Shown piece by piece: positions 9,244-18,495 of a stretch of DNA of 64,000 nt (within the stretch, counting starts at the first letter, position 1; every line of letters begins with the position of its first letter). Position numbers and translations under genes: made by a program. The notes under the pieces were generated by a model. That model was given only the letters and a program-made list of their open reading frames with translations, searched no databases and was not told where the DNA came from. The stretch is from Mesorhizobium sp. M4B.F.Ca.ET.203.01.1.1. Its GTDB lineage: Bacteria > Pseudomonadota > Alphaproteobacteria > Rhizobiales > Rhizobiaceae. Location: NCBI RefSeq assembly GCF_004791025.1, contig NZ_SRUO01000002.1:496001-560000 (forward strand), read 5' to 3'.

Positions 9244-11613
9244 TCAGGAGCGCGGTTTCGTCTTTTGCGGGTCGTAATGCGCGAAGGCCACGACTCGCGC
9301 CGGCAGCCGCTTGGCATGGCCGTCGAGCTTGCCGACCTCGACCTGAGTGCCGATGTCGGCATGGGTGACGTCGAGCCGCGCCAGGGCGATGGTCTTGCCG
9401 AGCAGCGGAGAGCGCATGCCGGAGGTGACGACGCCGATCTGGGCGCGGCCGACATGGACGCAGTCGCCGTGGCCGACAGGGATGTTCGCATCGATGTCGA
9501 GGCCGACCAGTTTCGTCTGCGGATGTTCCTTGCGCCTTATCAGCGCGTCGCGGCCGATGAAGTCGTCGGTCTTGGTCTTCAGCGGCACGGTGAAGCCGAT
9601 GCCGGCCTCGAACGGATCGGTCTGGTCGGAGAACTCGTAGCCGGCGAAGATCAGCCCGGCCTCGATGCGCACCATGTCGAGCGCCTGCAGGCCCATCGGC
9701 TTCAGCCCATGCGGCTGGCCGGCCTCCCAGATGGCGTCGAACACCTTTTCGGCGTCGCGCGGATGGCACCAGATCTCGTAGCCGAGCTCGCCCGTATAGC
9801 CGGTGCGCGAGACGACCACCGGAACGCCGTTGCCGCCGCCGATGCGGGCGACCGCGAAGCGGAACCATTCGAGCTCGCCGATCGAGGGCTGCAGCGGCGA
9901 GGTCCAGACGACCTCCTTCAAGATGTCACGGCTCTTCGGGCCCTGCACGGCGATGTTGTGCATCTGGTCGGTGGACGAGCGCACCAGCGCATTGAGGCCG
10001 AGTTCCCTGGCCGTCTCGCGCAGCCATTCGCCGGACAGGTCGTCGCCGCCGACCCAGCGGAAATTGTCCTTGCCGAGCCTCAGCAGGGTGCCATCGTCGA
10101 TCATGCCGCCATGCTCGTAGCACATCGCCGAATAGACGACCTGGCCGACGCCGAGCTTCTTGACGTCGCGGGTCAGCGTGTATTGCAGCAGCGCTTCTGA
10201 ATCCGGCCCTGTCACCTCGAACTTGCGCAGCGGCGACAGGTCCATGATCACCGCCGCCTGCCGGCAGGCCCAGTATTCGGCGATGGCGCCCTCTTTGGCG
10301 AAGGAGTTGGCCAGCCAGTACCCCCTGTACTCGGCGAAGTCGCGCGTGTGCATGGCAAAGCTCGAATGAAAGGCTGTCTCTCGGGTCATCTTCGGTTCCG
10401 AATCGGGCGTCATGCGTCTGGCGATCGCGCGCGAGAATTTGTGCTGGCCGGAATAGGTGCGCACATGGATGTCGGTGAGGTTCCAGCCATTGGCGGGCGT
10501 GGTGTCGTCGGGGCAGGCGGAGGAGACGCAGACGATGTCGGTCAGTGCGCGCAACAGCACATAGTCGCCCGGCCGCGACCACGGCTCGTCCGACACCATT
10601 ATGCCATGCGCGTCGATTGCCGTGTTGAAGAAGAAGTTGATCGCCATCCAGCCGGCGCGGGGCGTGACGCCCTTGTCCGAAAGCGCCTTGTTGAAATTCT
10701 CCGAGCAGTTGGTGTGCCCGGGATAACCAATGTCGTCGTAATATTTGGCGGCACAGGCGAGCGCGAAGGCGTCGTGCCGCCCGCAAGTGTCCTGCACCAC
10801 CTCGACCAGCGGCTCCATGTCCTGGTCGTAATATTTCGAGTGCAGGCCGGGCATCGGATAGGCGGCGCCCATCAGCGTGCGCGTCGTCGTCACGTCGAGC
10901 GGCAGGTCGCGGCCCTTGTCCAGCTTGCGTGCCGAGAAGCACTGGAAGTCGGTGCACTGGCGGCCGTCGACATCGATGATCTGCAGATAGTCGCCGGCCT
11001 TGACGAAATAGGCTTCGGCAGTCGCCGAATGGACCCTGAGATCGAGCACCGGATCGGCGAGCGGATCGGCAAGCCCGGACTTCGCCTTCAGCCGGATCGT
11101 CGCGCGGCGCACGATGACGCTGAGCGGCGTCGCGGTGTCGTGGCCGTCGACCAGCATCGGCCCGCCGGGCGCCGCGACCAGCAGCGCGCCATCGCGCTGC
11201 ACGGCGAAGCCTTGCTCGGTGCCGGCGGGCGTCGCGCCGCCGAAGACGCGCACGGCCTTCGGTTGCTCAAGCTGAACTTGGCGGCGTTGCAGGCCGAGAC
11301 GCAGCGCCGACAAGCTGTCGTCGCCATCCGCCAGCAGCGCCTTGATGCCTGCGGCGTTGCTGTTTGCGGCCTCGCCGAAAATGCCGGGATCGGTGACGCC
11401 GTCCTTGCCCCAGGCCAACAGCTCGCAGGCCTGTCCGCCTTCGATATTGCGCACGCTCACCGTATCGCCGGCCTCGACGTCGAGCAGCACCGCGCCGTTG
11501 CCCTGCACGGTGTAGCGCTCGATGCCGGGCGGCAACGCGATCTGGCCTGGCCTGAGGATCAGGCTCGGCCGGGGCGGCCCGGAGGCGACGGCGGGGTAGG
11601 GCGACTGGCTCAC
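9244..11613 (-). CDS. tdm: Trimethylamine N-oxide demethylase (DUF1989-GcvT fusion)
   Basis: Predicted to convert TMAO to dimethylamine and formaldehyde in the cytoplasm. The 789-residue protein has two parts. Residues about 180-375 are a DUF1989 domain with Cys-containing motifs typical of metal binding (GRQCTDFQCF, GHTNCSENFN, CVSSACPDDT). Residues about 400-785 are a GcvT-type tetrahydrofolate-binding domain (MTRETAFHSSF through RTGYTGELGYE to the C-terminus). This order and length match the characterised Tdm of Methylocella and Roseobacter. The N-terminal 170 residues look like a diverged extra copy of the DUF1989 fold. It follows mgdD on the same strand after a 272-base gap with palindromes, and has its own motif at 11642. 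An uncharacterised DUF1989-GcvT relative is the alternative; tmm, dmm and tmo nearby make Tdm much likelier. Confidence 0.85.
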   Translation of the reverse strand: MSQSPYPAVASGPPRPSLILRPGQIALPPGIERYTVQGNGAVLLDVEAGDTVSVRNIEGGQACELLAWGKDGVTDPGIFGEAANSNAAGIKALLADGDDSLSALRLGLQRRQVQLEQPKAVRVFGGATPAGTEQGFAVQRDGALLVAAPGGPMLVDGHDTATPLSVIVRRATIRLKAKSGLADPLADPVLDLRVHSATAEAYFVKAGDYLQIIDVDGRQCTDFQCFSARKLDKGRDLPLDVTTTRTLMGAAYPMPGLHSKYYDQDMEPLVEVVQDTCGRHDAFALACAAKYYDDIGYPGHTNCSENFNKALSDKGVTPRAGWMAINFFFNTAIDAHGIMVSDEPWSRPGDYVLLRALTDIVCVSSACPDDTTPANGWNLTDIHVRTYSGQHKFSRAIARRMTPDSEPKMTRETAFHSSFAMHTRDFAEYRGYWLANSFAKEGAIAEYWACRQAAVIMDLSPLRKFEVTGPDSEALLQYTLTRDVKKLGVGQVVYSAMCYEHGGMIDDGTLLRLGKDNFRWVGGDDLSGEWLRETARELGLNALVRSSTDQMHNIAVQGPKSRDILKEVVWTSPLQPSIGELEWFRFAVARIGGGNGVPVVVSRTGYTGELGYEIWCHPRDAEKVFDAIWEAGQPHGLKPMGLQALDMVRIEAGLIFAGYEFSDQTDPFEAGIGFTVPLKTKTDDFIGRDALIRRKEHPQTKLVGLDIDANIPVGHGDCVHVGRAQIGVVTSGMRSPLLGKTIALARLDVTHADIGTQVEVGKLDGHAKRLPARVVAFAHYDPQKTKPRS

Positions 11614-11641
11614 ATCTCGACCCTATGTTTCGAGCAACAAG

Positions 11642-11661
11642 TTTGCCTGTGTGTGAAATTA
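11642..11661. promoter_or_regulatory. Shared operator-like motif, site 2 (upstream of tdm)
   Basis: TTTGCCTGTGTGTGAAATTA lies 29 bases before the tdm start. It is nearly identical to the dmmD site at 25024-25043; 16 of 20 positions are the same and only the centre differs. Confidence 0.6.
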
Positions 11662-11717
11662 GTTTAGCAGCAAGAATAGCAGCGGGGTTGGATTTGGCAA
11701 GGTGGAGATGGCGCCGG

Positions 11718-11880
11718 CTCCTCCTTCTCCCCTTGTGGGAGAAGGTGTCGCCGAAGGCGACGGGTGAGGGGTGCGCGAAGGAACGCCAGGGTCTCACTCC
11801 GTCGCGCACCCCGCATCCGTCTGGGCGCCAACGCGCCGATCCACCTTCTCCCCCAGGGGGAGAAGGAGGGGTGCGCGCAC
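11718..11880. repeat. Pair of inverted mosaic palindromes between mgdD and tdm
   Basis: Two hairpins face each other: 11723-11745 (stem CCTTCTCCC, loop CTTGT) and 11844-11866 (CCTTCTCCCCC, A, GGGGGAGAAGG). The whole left unit is an imperfect inverted copy of the right one and both include GGGGTGCGCG. This is a typical rhizobial intergenic mosaic element. It may end or weaken transcription of the mgs-gmaS-mgd operon before tdm. Confidence 0.75.
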
Positions 11881-11885
11881 ATGCG

Positions 11886-12509
11886 CTACGCCAGTTCCTC
11901 GGAATGGCCGATCGTAACGCCATACTCCGCGGCCGAATCGAGAATGGTGTGCCAGAGACTTTCGGCGAAGGTCGAAAACACCAGCAGGTTGAACACCGCC
12001 TGTCCGCCGCGATCACCGCCCCGCCACAGCGTGACGCTGGTGTGATCCATCGAGGTTGCAGCAGCGGAGCCCACCGCAAACACATCGGGATGCAGATCGA
12101 TCGACGACAGCTTGGCGAGCATCGCGCGCACTCTCTGCCCGGATACGCTGATCAACGCCCGCGCATGCGACTGGTCCGAAAGCGATGCCGATCCGGCAAA
12201 GACCGAGGCAAGCGCCTCAATCCCGTGCCTGCCGCCTTTCGACAGCACGAAAAACTGATCCGGTCCGGACCAGATCAGCGTCGCGTCGGCGTTGCCGACC
12301 GCCTTCGGCGTTTCCGGCGCGGCGACACCGAAGCGGGCCTTCGCGGCCGCGGCCATCTCGGCCGCCTTGCCGCGGCGCGCCATCGCCTGGACGAGGTCGA
12401 AATTGCGGATCTCGGTCAGCGACAAGCCGGCTTCACCCCGCGCGCCATACGGCCCGGTGACGAGGGTGCGGTCGAGCGGGCTGCGGATATCCCAGGAAAA
12501 CTCAGCCAC
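11886..12509 (-). CDS. mgdD: N-methylglutamate dehydrogenase subunit D (SoxG-like gamma subunit)
   Basis: Smallest folate-side subunit of the four-part N-methylglutamate dehydrogenase, homologous to sarcosine oxidase gamma. The 207-residue protein shows the SoxG pattern: SPLDRTLVTGPYG at the start, the IWSGPDQFFVLS centre, DQSHARALISVSG, and a C-terminal FSTFAESLWHTILDSAAEYG. The GTG at 12509 overlaps the stop of mgdC by 8 bases, so it is translationally coupled. A longer open frame to 12806 would overlap mgdC and is not plausible. It is the last gene of the eight-gene operon that starts at mgsA. Confidence 0.86.
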   Translation of the reverse strand: MAEFSWDIRSPLDRTLVTGPYGARGEAGLSLTEIRNFDLVQAMARRGKAAEMAAAAKARFGVAAPETPKAVGNADATLIWSGPDQFFVLSKGGRHGIEALASVFAGSASLSDQSHARALISVSGQRVRAMLAKLSSIDLHPDVFAVGSAAATSMDHTSVTLWRGGDRGGQAVFNLLVFSTFAESLWHTILDSAAEYGVTIGHSEELA

Positions 12510-15486
12510 GCTGGCGCCCTCCTTCCGGATCGTAGAAGACGGGATTGCAGAGCTCGACATCGTACGCCTCACCACGCAGCGGGTCGTGCGCGCGCACGAT
12601 CTCGCCGATGCGCTCGCGGCCGCGTTCGACCAGCCCGAGCCCGATCCATTGGTCGAGCGTCGGCGAGAAGCAGACCGAGGTGACATAGCCCTGGTCGTTG
12701 CCGGGGCCGGGGATCTCGCCCTTCGGAATGACATGCGCGCCGGAGCGCAGCCGCCGCGCCTTGTCGGTGGGCTTGACGCCGACGACCACCTGCCGGTCCG
12801 GCGCAACCAGCGCCTCGCGGCCGGCCATGACGCGGCCGATAAAATCCTTCTTGGTCGACATCATCTTGCCGAGGCCGAGATCGGCGGCGGTCGTGGTGCC
12901 GTTGAGCTCCGGTCCGGCGACATGGCCCTTCTCGACGCGCATCACGCCGAGCGCCTCGGTGCCATAAGGTGTCACGCCTAACGATTTTCCCGCAATCATC
13001 AGATTGCGCACCAGCGCCTCGCCGTAACGCGCCGGCACCGAAATCTCGAACGCCATTTCGCCGGAGAAGGAAATGCGGAACAGCCTGGCCTTGATGCCGC
13101 CGCGCAAGGCGACTTCGCGCGCGCCCATGAACGGAAAGCCTTCGTTCGACAGGTCTTCCGAGGGATCGACAATTTCGCGAAGCAGCTCACGGGTCTTCGG
13201 CCCGGCGATGGAGAACTGCGCCCACTGGTCGGAGACCGAGGTCAGCTGCACGTCGAGTTCGGGGAACAGCACCTGGCGGCAGAATTCGAGATGCTGCATC
13301 ACCAGCCCGGCTTTGGCGGTCGTGGTGGTGAGGAAATAGTGATGCTCGGCCAGCCGCGAGGTCGTGCCGTCGTCGTAGACGATGCCGTCTTCGCGCAGCA
13401 TCAACCCGTAGCGCGCCTTGCCGACGGCGAGGTTGGAGAACGAGTTGATGTAGACGCGGTCGAGGAAGACGCCGGCGTCGGGACCGTGCACGTCGATCTT
13501 GCCCAGCGTCGAGACATCGCAGAAGCCGACGCCGCCGCGCACCGCCTTGACCTCGCGGGTCACCGATTCCAGCCAGTCCTTTTCGCCCGCGCGGGGATAC
13601 CACTGCGCCCGTTTCCATAAACCGGTGTCGACGAACACCGCGCCCTGTTCCGCCGCCCAGTGATGTGACGGCGTCAGCCGCGTCGCATGGAAGGTCTCGT
13701 CGCGATGGTGGCCGGCGAAGGCGCCAATGGCGACCGGCACATAGGGCGGCCGGTAGATCGTCGTGCCGGTTTCCGGGATCGACTTGCCGGTGACGGCGGC
13801 CATGATGGCGAGGCCGGCAATGTTGGAGGTCTTGCCCTGGTCGGTCGCCATGCCGAGCGTGGTGTAGCGCTTGAGGTGCTCGACCGATTCGAAACCTTCG
13901 CGCTGCGCCAGTTCGACGTCGGAAGCGGTGACGTCGTGCTGCTGGTCGACGAAGGCCTTGCCCTTGCCGGCGACGTGCCAGAGCGGGGTGAGCGAGAAGG
14001 CCTCGTCGTCGGCGACCGGCGCTGAACCTGCGGTGCCGCCGCGCCCGCAATCGCTTGCGGCAGCGGCGCCGGCCTCAAACCCTTGGCGCAGGCAAGCGCC
14101 GAGGCCGAAGGCGCCGTTGGCGGCGCCTACAGCGACCATGCCGGGCGGCGCGCCATCCGGCACGAAGGCGGCGATGTCGTCGCGCCATTTCGGCCGGCCG
14201 CGATGATAGGAGGTCAGCCCGACCGAAGGATTCCAGCCGCCGGAAACGGCAAGCCCGTCGGCGTCGACCTCGGCGCGCGCGCCGCCGGTCAGCGAGACGG
14301 CGATCTTGCGCACACCGTCCTTGCCGCCGTCGACGCCGGCAACTGAGCCGTTGAGCACCGGGAAGCCGTTCTTCGAAGCAAGCGTGCGATGCGCCGGCGA
14401 GACATCCGGCCGCGCATCGATCACCGCCGCGACCTGCAGCCCGGCGCCAATCGCCGTCTGGACCGTGCGCCAGCCGTCCTCGTTGTTGGTGAACAGCGCG
14501 ACGCGTTTTGCGGGCGTTGCCGCGTAGCGGCCGACATAGCTGCGCATGGCGGAAGCCATCATCACGCCGGGCGTGTCGTTGCCCGCAAAGACGATCGGCC
14601 GCTCGATGGCGCCTGCCGCGACAATGCTGCGCTTCGCCACGATCCGCCACAGCCGCTGCCGCACCTGGTGCTCCGGCGGAACTGGCAGATGGTCGTTGAC
14701 GCGCTCGATCGCGCCATAGGTGCCGCCGTCATAGACGCCGAACAGCGTCGTGCGCGTCATGATGCGGACATCGGGCATCGAGCCAAGCTCGGCCAGCGTG
14801 CGGGCAATCCATTCGGCGGCCGGCAGGCCGTCGATCGTTCCGCCGTCAGCAAGCAAGCGGCCGCCCGGGACAAAATCCTCTTCGCACAGGATGACGCGCG
14901 CCCCGCTGCGGCCTGCCGCCAAAGCCGCCGCCAGTCCCGCCGGACCGGAGCCGGCGATCAGCACGTCGCAATGCGCCCAGGCCTTGTCGTAGTGGTCGGG
15001 ATCGGCAATGCCAGCGGCGCGGCCGAGACCGGCGGCGCGGCGGATCGCCGGCTCGTAGACCGCTTCCCAGAACTTCGCCGGCCACATGAAGGTCTTGTAG
15101 TAGAAGCCGGCGACGAAGATCGGCGCGAACAGCTGGTTGACCGACAGGAAATCGTGGCGCAGCGACGGCCAGCGGTTCTGGCTGGCGGCCTCGAGACCGT
15201 CATAGAGCTCGGCCGTCGTCGCCTTGGTGTTGGGCTCGCGCCTTGCGCCGCTGCGCAATTCGACCAGCGCATTCGGCTCTTCCGATCCCGCCGTCAGGAT
15301 GCCGCGCGGGCGGTGGTACTTGAACGAGCGCCCGACCAGCTTGACGCCATTGGCGACCAGCGCCGAGGCCAGCGTGTCGCCCTGGAAGCCAAGCAGCGTC
15401 TTGCCGTCGAAGCGGAAGCTCAGCGGCACCGAGCGGTCGATGAGGCCGCCGTCTGCCAGCCGGTGTGTTTGCGCGCCGCCCACCAT
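12502..15486 (-). CDS. mgdC: N-methylglutamate dehydrogenase subunit C (SoxA-like alpha subunit)
   Basis: Large subunit, 994 residues, homologous to sarcosine oxidase alpha. Order of domains: an N-terminal ferredoxin-like segment (LLGFQGDTLASALVANGV), a dinucleotide-binding fold with GSGPAG at residues 179-184, a central linker, and a C-terminal GcvT-like tetrahydrofolate domain that takes the methyl carbon as methylene-H4F. The ATG at 15486 shares its A with the TGA of mgdB (TGATG); a GTG one codon earlier is also possible. True sarcosine oxidase is the alternative, but the linked gmaS and mgsABC genes favour N-methylglutamate as substrate. Confidence 0.9.
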   Translation of the reverse strand: MVGGAQTHRLADGGLIDRSVPLSFRFDGKTLLGFQGDTLASALVANGVKLVGRSFKYHRPRGILTAGSEEPNALVELRSGARREPNTKATTAELYDGLEAASQNRWPSLRHDFLSVNQLFAPIFVAGFYYKTFMWPAKFWEAVYEPAIRRAAGLGRAAGIADPDHYDKAWAHCDVLIAGSGPAGLAAALAAGRSGARVILCEEDFVPGGRLLADGGTIDGLPAAEWIARTLAELGSMPDVRIMTRTTLFGVYDGGTYGAIERVNDHLPVPPEHQVRQRLWRIVAKRSIVAAGAIERPIVFAGNDTPGVMMASAMRSYVGRYAATPAKRVALFTNNEDGWRTVQTAIGAGLQVAAVIDARPDVSPAHRTLASKNGFPVLNGSVAGVDGGKDGVRKIAVSLTGGARAEVDADGLAVSGGWNPSVGLTSYHRGRPKWRDDIAAFVPDGAPPGMVAVGAANGAFGLGACLRQGFEAGAAAASDCGRGGTAGSAPVADDEAFSLTPLWHVAGKGKAFVDQQHDVTASDVELAQREGFESVEHLKRYTTLGMATDQGKTSNIAGLAIMAAVTGKSIPETGTTIYRPPYVPVAIGAFAGHHRDETFHATRLTPSHHWAAEQGAVFVDTGLWKRAQWYPRAGEKDWLESVTREVKAVRGGVGFCDVSTLGKIDVHGPDAGVFLDRVYINSFSNLAVGKARYGLMLREDGIVYDDGTTSRLAEHHYFLTTTTAKAGLVMQHLEFCRQVLFPELDVQLTSVSDQWAQFSIAGPKTRELLREIVDPSEDLSNEGFPFMGAREVALRGGIKARLFRISFSGEMAFEISVPARYGEALVRNLMIAGKSLGVTPYGTEALGVMRVEKGHVAGPELNGTTTAADLGLGKMMSTKKDFIGRVMAGREALVAPDRQVVVGVKPTDKARRLRSGAHVIPKGEIPGPGNDQGYVTSVCFSPTLDQWIGLGLVERGRERIGEIVRAHDPLRGEAYDVELCNPVFYDPEGGRQRG

Positions 15487-15761
15487 CACGCGTCAACCTT
15501 TGCCGCACCGGCGCCAGCAGCGGGCACGACAGCCGAAATCTCATGCGTCAGCGTGTTGCGGGTGACCTTCAGCCAGGCCCTGCAGCCGCCGCCATGATAC
15601 CAGTGCTCGCTCATCGGGCCGGCGATGTTGTCGCGCAGGTAGACATAGTCGTAGACGGCCTCTTCGCCCGCGTCCGCCGCCGGCCGTCGCGGCTTGGCGT
15701 CGCCGAGATAGGTGAACTCGCCGAGTTCGCGTTCGCCGCAGAAGGGACAGACAATACGCAT
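15486..15761 (-). CDS. mgdB: N-methylglutamate dehydrogenase subunit B (SoxD-like delta subunit)
   Basis: Zinc-binding small subunit of 91 residues. The N-terminus MRIVCPFCGERE gives Cys5 and Cys8, and the later HWYHGGGCRAW gives His53, His56 and Cys60, the pattern of the zinc site in SoxD. Length agrees with the family (about 90 to 100). It lies 16 bases after mgdA and is coupled to mgdC by a TGATG overlap. Confidence 0.9.
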   Translation of the reverse strand: MRIVCPFCGERELGEFTYLGDAKPRRPAADAGEEAVYDYVYLRDNIAGPMSEHWYHGGGCRAWLKVTRNTLTHEISAVVPAAGAGAAKVDA

Positions 15762-15777
15762 GATTTCCTGGCCGCCT

Positions 15778-17031
15778 TCAGTGCAGGTTCGGTTGGGCGC
15801 CCTGGCCCTTTTCGTCGATCATCGCGCCGCGCTGGAAGCGATCGAGGCGGAAGCGCGCGGCTTCTTTGTGCGCTTCGTCGCGAGCGATGAGATGGGCAAA
15901 GACCAGGCCGGAGCCGGGCGTCGCCTTGAAGCCGCCATAGCACCAGCCGGCATTGAGATAGAGGCCTTCGACAGGGCTCTTGTCGATGATCGGCGTGCCG
16001 TCCATCGACATGTCCATGATGCCGCCCCACTGGCGCAGCAGCCTGACGCGGCCGATCATAGGGATCAGCGCCATGCCGCCCTCGCAGACATCCTCCATGA
16101 CCGGAAGGTTGCCGCGCTGGGCGTAGGAATTGTAGCCGTCGATGTCGCCGCCGAAGACCAGGCCGCCCTTGTCCGACTGGCTGACATAGAAGTGGCCGGC
16201 GCCGAAGGTCATGACATTGGGCAGCAGCGGCTTGATCGCCTCGGAGACGAAGGCCTGCAGCACGTGGCTTTCGATCGGCAGGCGCAGGCCCGCCATCGCG
16301 GCGACGCGCGATGAGAAGCCGGCAACCGCCATGCCGACCTTGCCGGCGCCGATGCGGCCGCGCGAGGTGTCGACGCCGGTCACCTTGCCGTTGGTGTCGC
16401 GCGTGAAGCCGGTGACCTCGCAGTTCTGGATGATGTCGACGCCAAGCGCGCTGGCCGCATGTGCATAGCCCCACACGACGGCGTCGTGTCGCGCCGTACC
16501 GCCGCGCCGCTGCAGCAGCCCGCCCTGCACGGGGAAGCGCGCATTGTCGAAGTTCAGGAACGGCATCATTTTCCTGACCGCCGCGAGGTCGAGCAATTCG
16601 GCGTCGATACCGTTGATGCGCATGGTGTTGCCGCGCCGCGCATAGGCGTCGCGCTGGGCGTCGGAATGGTAGAGGTTGATGACGCCGCGCTGGCTGACCA
16701 TCGAATTGTAGTTGAGGTCTTGCTCCATCCGCTCCCACAGCTTCATCGACAGCTCGTAGAAGCCGGTATTGCCGGGCAGGCCGTAGTTGGAGCGGATGAT
16801 CGTGGTGTTGCGGCCGGCATTGCCGGAGCCGATCCAGCCCTTTTCGAGGACGGCGACGTTGCGGATGCCGAACTCGCTGGCGAGGAACCACGCCGTCGCC
16901 AGCCCATGGCCGCCGCCGCCGATGATCACCACATCGTAGCGGTCCTTCGGGCTGGCGTCGCGCCAGGTGCGCTGCCAGTTCTTGTGGCCGGAGAGGGCGG
17001 CGCGGGCGAGCGAGAAGATCGAATATTTCAT
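15778..17031 (-). CDS. mgdA: N-methylglutamate dehydrogenase subunit A (SoxB-like beta subunit)
   Basis: Catalytic flavoprotein of 417 residues that oxidises the N-methyl group. The DAO-type FAD fold starts with VIIGGGGHGLATAW near residue 36 and continues with LEKGWIGSGNAGRNTT, the segment next to the flavin in the SoxB family. The C-terminal part has the family motif MSMDGTPIIDKSPVEGLYLNAGWCYGGFK. It starts the mgdABCD block and lies 94 bases after gmaS. The sequence alone does not separate sarcosine from N-methylglutamate; the operon does. Confidence 0.9.
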   Translation of the reverse strand: MKYSIFSLARAALSGHKNWQRTWRDASPKDRYDVVIIGGGGHGLATAWFLASEFGIRNVAVLEKGWIGSGNAGRNTTIIRSNYGLPGNTGFYELSMKLWERMEQDLNYNSMVSQRGVINLYHSDAQRDAYARRGNTMRINGIDAELLDLAAVRKMMPFLNFDNARFPVQGGLLQRRGGTARHDAVVWGYAHAASALGVDIIQNCEVTGFTRDTNGKVTGVDTSRGRIGAGKVGMAVAGFSSRVAAMAGLRLPIESHVLQAFVSEAIKPLLPNVMTFGAGHFYVSQSDKGGLVFGGDIDGYNSYAQRGNLPVMEDVCEGGMALIPMIGRVRLLRQWGGIMDMSMDGTPIIDKSPVEGLYLNAGWCYGGFKATPGSGLVFAHLIARDEAHKEAARFRLDRFQRGAMIDEKGQGAQPNLH

Positions 17032-17125
17032 AAGGTCATTCCGAGATCGCTCGCGTCGCGCTGGTGGTCTTCCTCAACGCATCGGATTCGTCCGAAAACC
17101 GCTTCGCACTTTTCGGTCCGATGCT

Positions 17126-18472
17126 TCAGATATCCAGCGTGTGGTCGCGCTCCCACTGCGTGAAGTGCGAAGCATAGGAATTCCATTCCTGCTGCTTCAG
17201 CTTTAGATAAGCCGACGAGAATTCCTCACCCAGCGCCGCCTTCAGCGATTTGTCATTGTCGAACTCGCGCAGCGCGTCGAGCAGGTTGAGGGGCAATTTC
17301 GGCGCGTCCGTCACGGTATGGCCGAACTGGTACATGTCGATGTCGTAGCGTTTGCCCGGGTCGGCCTTCGAGCGGATGCCATCGAGACCAGCGGCGATGA
17401 TGACGGCTTGCAGCAAATACGGGTTGGCTGCACCGTCGGGCAGGCGCAGCTCAAAACGGCCCGGGCCTGGCACGCGCACCATGTGGGTGCGGTTGTTGCC
17501 GGTCCAGGTCACCGTGTTCGGTGCCCAGGTCGCGCCAGAAATCGTGCGCGGCGCATTGATGCGCTTGTAGGAATTGACCGTCGGGTTGGTGATGGCCGCA
17601 AGCGCCGAGGCATGCTTCATGATGCCGCCAAGGAAATTCTTGCCCTTGGCCGAGAGGCCGAGCTCCATCGCATTGTCGGCGAAGACATTGGTCTTGCCGG
17701 TCTCGTCCCACACCGAGATATGCGCATGGCAGCCATTGCCGGTCAGGCCCTGGAAGGGCTTGGGCATGAAGGTCGCGCGCAGGCCGTGCTTTTCGGCAAT
17801 CGACTTCACCATGAATTTGAAGAACGAGTGCTTGTCGGCGGTCGCCAGCGCATGGTCGAAGGTCCAGTTCATCTCGAACTGGCCGTTGGCGTCCTCATGG
17901 TCGTTCTGGTACGGGCCCCAGCCCAGCGCCAGCATGTGGTCGCAGATCTCGGCGATGACGTCGTAGCGGCGCATCACCGCCTGCTGGTCGTAGCATGGTT
18001 TTGAGGCGGTATCGTATTCGTCGGAGATCGCCTTGCCGTCCGGCGAGATCAGGAAGAACTCGGCCTCGACGCCGGTCTTGACATGCATGCCGTCGCGGGC
18101 GGCCTCTTCGATCACCCGCTTCAGCGTGTTGCGCGGCGCCTGGCCGACCTCCTTGTCGTCCATGACGCAATTGGCGGCGACCCAGGCGACCTCCGGCTTC
18201 CACGGCAACTGTATGACCGAGGCTGGATCCGGCACCGCCAGCATGTCCGGATGCGCCGGGGTGAGATCGAGCCATGTGGCGAAGCCGGCAAATCCCGCGC
18301 CGTCCTTCTGCATGTCGGCGATCGCCTGTGCCGGCACCAGCTTCGCACGCTGCCCGCTGAACAGGTCGGTGTAGGAGATCATGAAATATTTGACGTTTTT
18401 CGCCCTTGCGAATTCTGCAAGATCAGTAGTCACACCAGTTCCCCATTTTTTGTCGGCCATGGCCCAAGGCAT
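17126..18472 (-). CDS. gmaS: Gamma-glutamylmethylamide synthetase (glutamine synthetase type III/GlnT-like)
   Basis: Predicted to ligate monomethylamine to glutamate with ATP, giving gamma-glutamylmethylamide. The 448-residue protein has the glutamine-synthetase beta-grasp start (KYFMISYTDLFSGQRAKLVPAQ), the metal-site segment TGVEAEFFLI, the catalytic NGCHAHISVWD and the ATP-site NSYKRINAPRT with RVPGPGRFELRLPDGAANPY. It is shorter than type I GS and lacks the Tyr adenylylation loop. Two starts are possible: 18472, with AAGGG upstream, or 18460 (MADKKW). Placement between mgsC and mgdA fits GmaS rather than a spare glutamine synthetase. Confidence 0.9.
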   Translation of the reverse strand: MPWAMADKKWGTGVTTDLAEFARAKNVKYFMISYTDLFSGQRAKLVPAQAIADMQKDGAGFAGFATWLDLTPAHPDMLAVPDPASVIQLPWKPEVAWVAANCVMDDKEVGQAPRNTLKRVIEEAARDGMHVKTGVEAEFFLISPDGKAISDEYDTASKPCYDQQAVMRRYDVIAEICDHMLALGWGPYQNDHEDANGQFEMNWTFDHALATADKHSFFKFMVKSIAEKHGLRATFMPKPFQGLTGNGCHAHISVWDETGKTNVFADNAMELGLSAKGKNFLGGIMKHASALAAITNPTVNSYKRINAPRTISGATWAPNTVTWTGNNRTHMVRVPGPGRFELRLPDGAANPYLLQAVIIAAGLDGIRSKADPGKRYDIDMYQFGHTVTDAPKLPLNLLDALREFDNDKSLKAALGEEFSSAYLKLKQQEWNSYASHFTQWERDHTLDI

Positions 18473-18495
18473 TTGGGTCTTGGCCCTTCAATTGA

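Noticed and set aside
11886..17031. Reading the four-subunit enzyme as sarcosine oxidase SoxBDAG
   Set aside because: The homology is real, but gmaS and mgsABC directly upstream in the same operon, and no glyA or purU nearby, favour N-methylglutamate dehydrogenase. Sequence alone cannot exclude sarcosine as a substrate.
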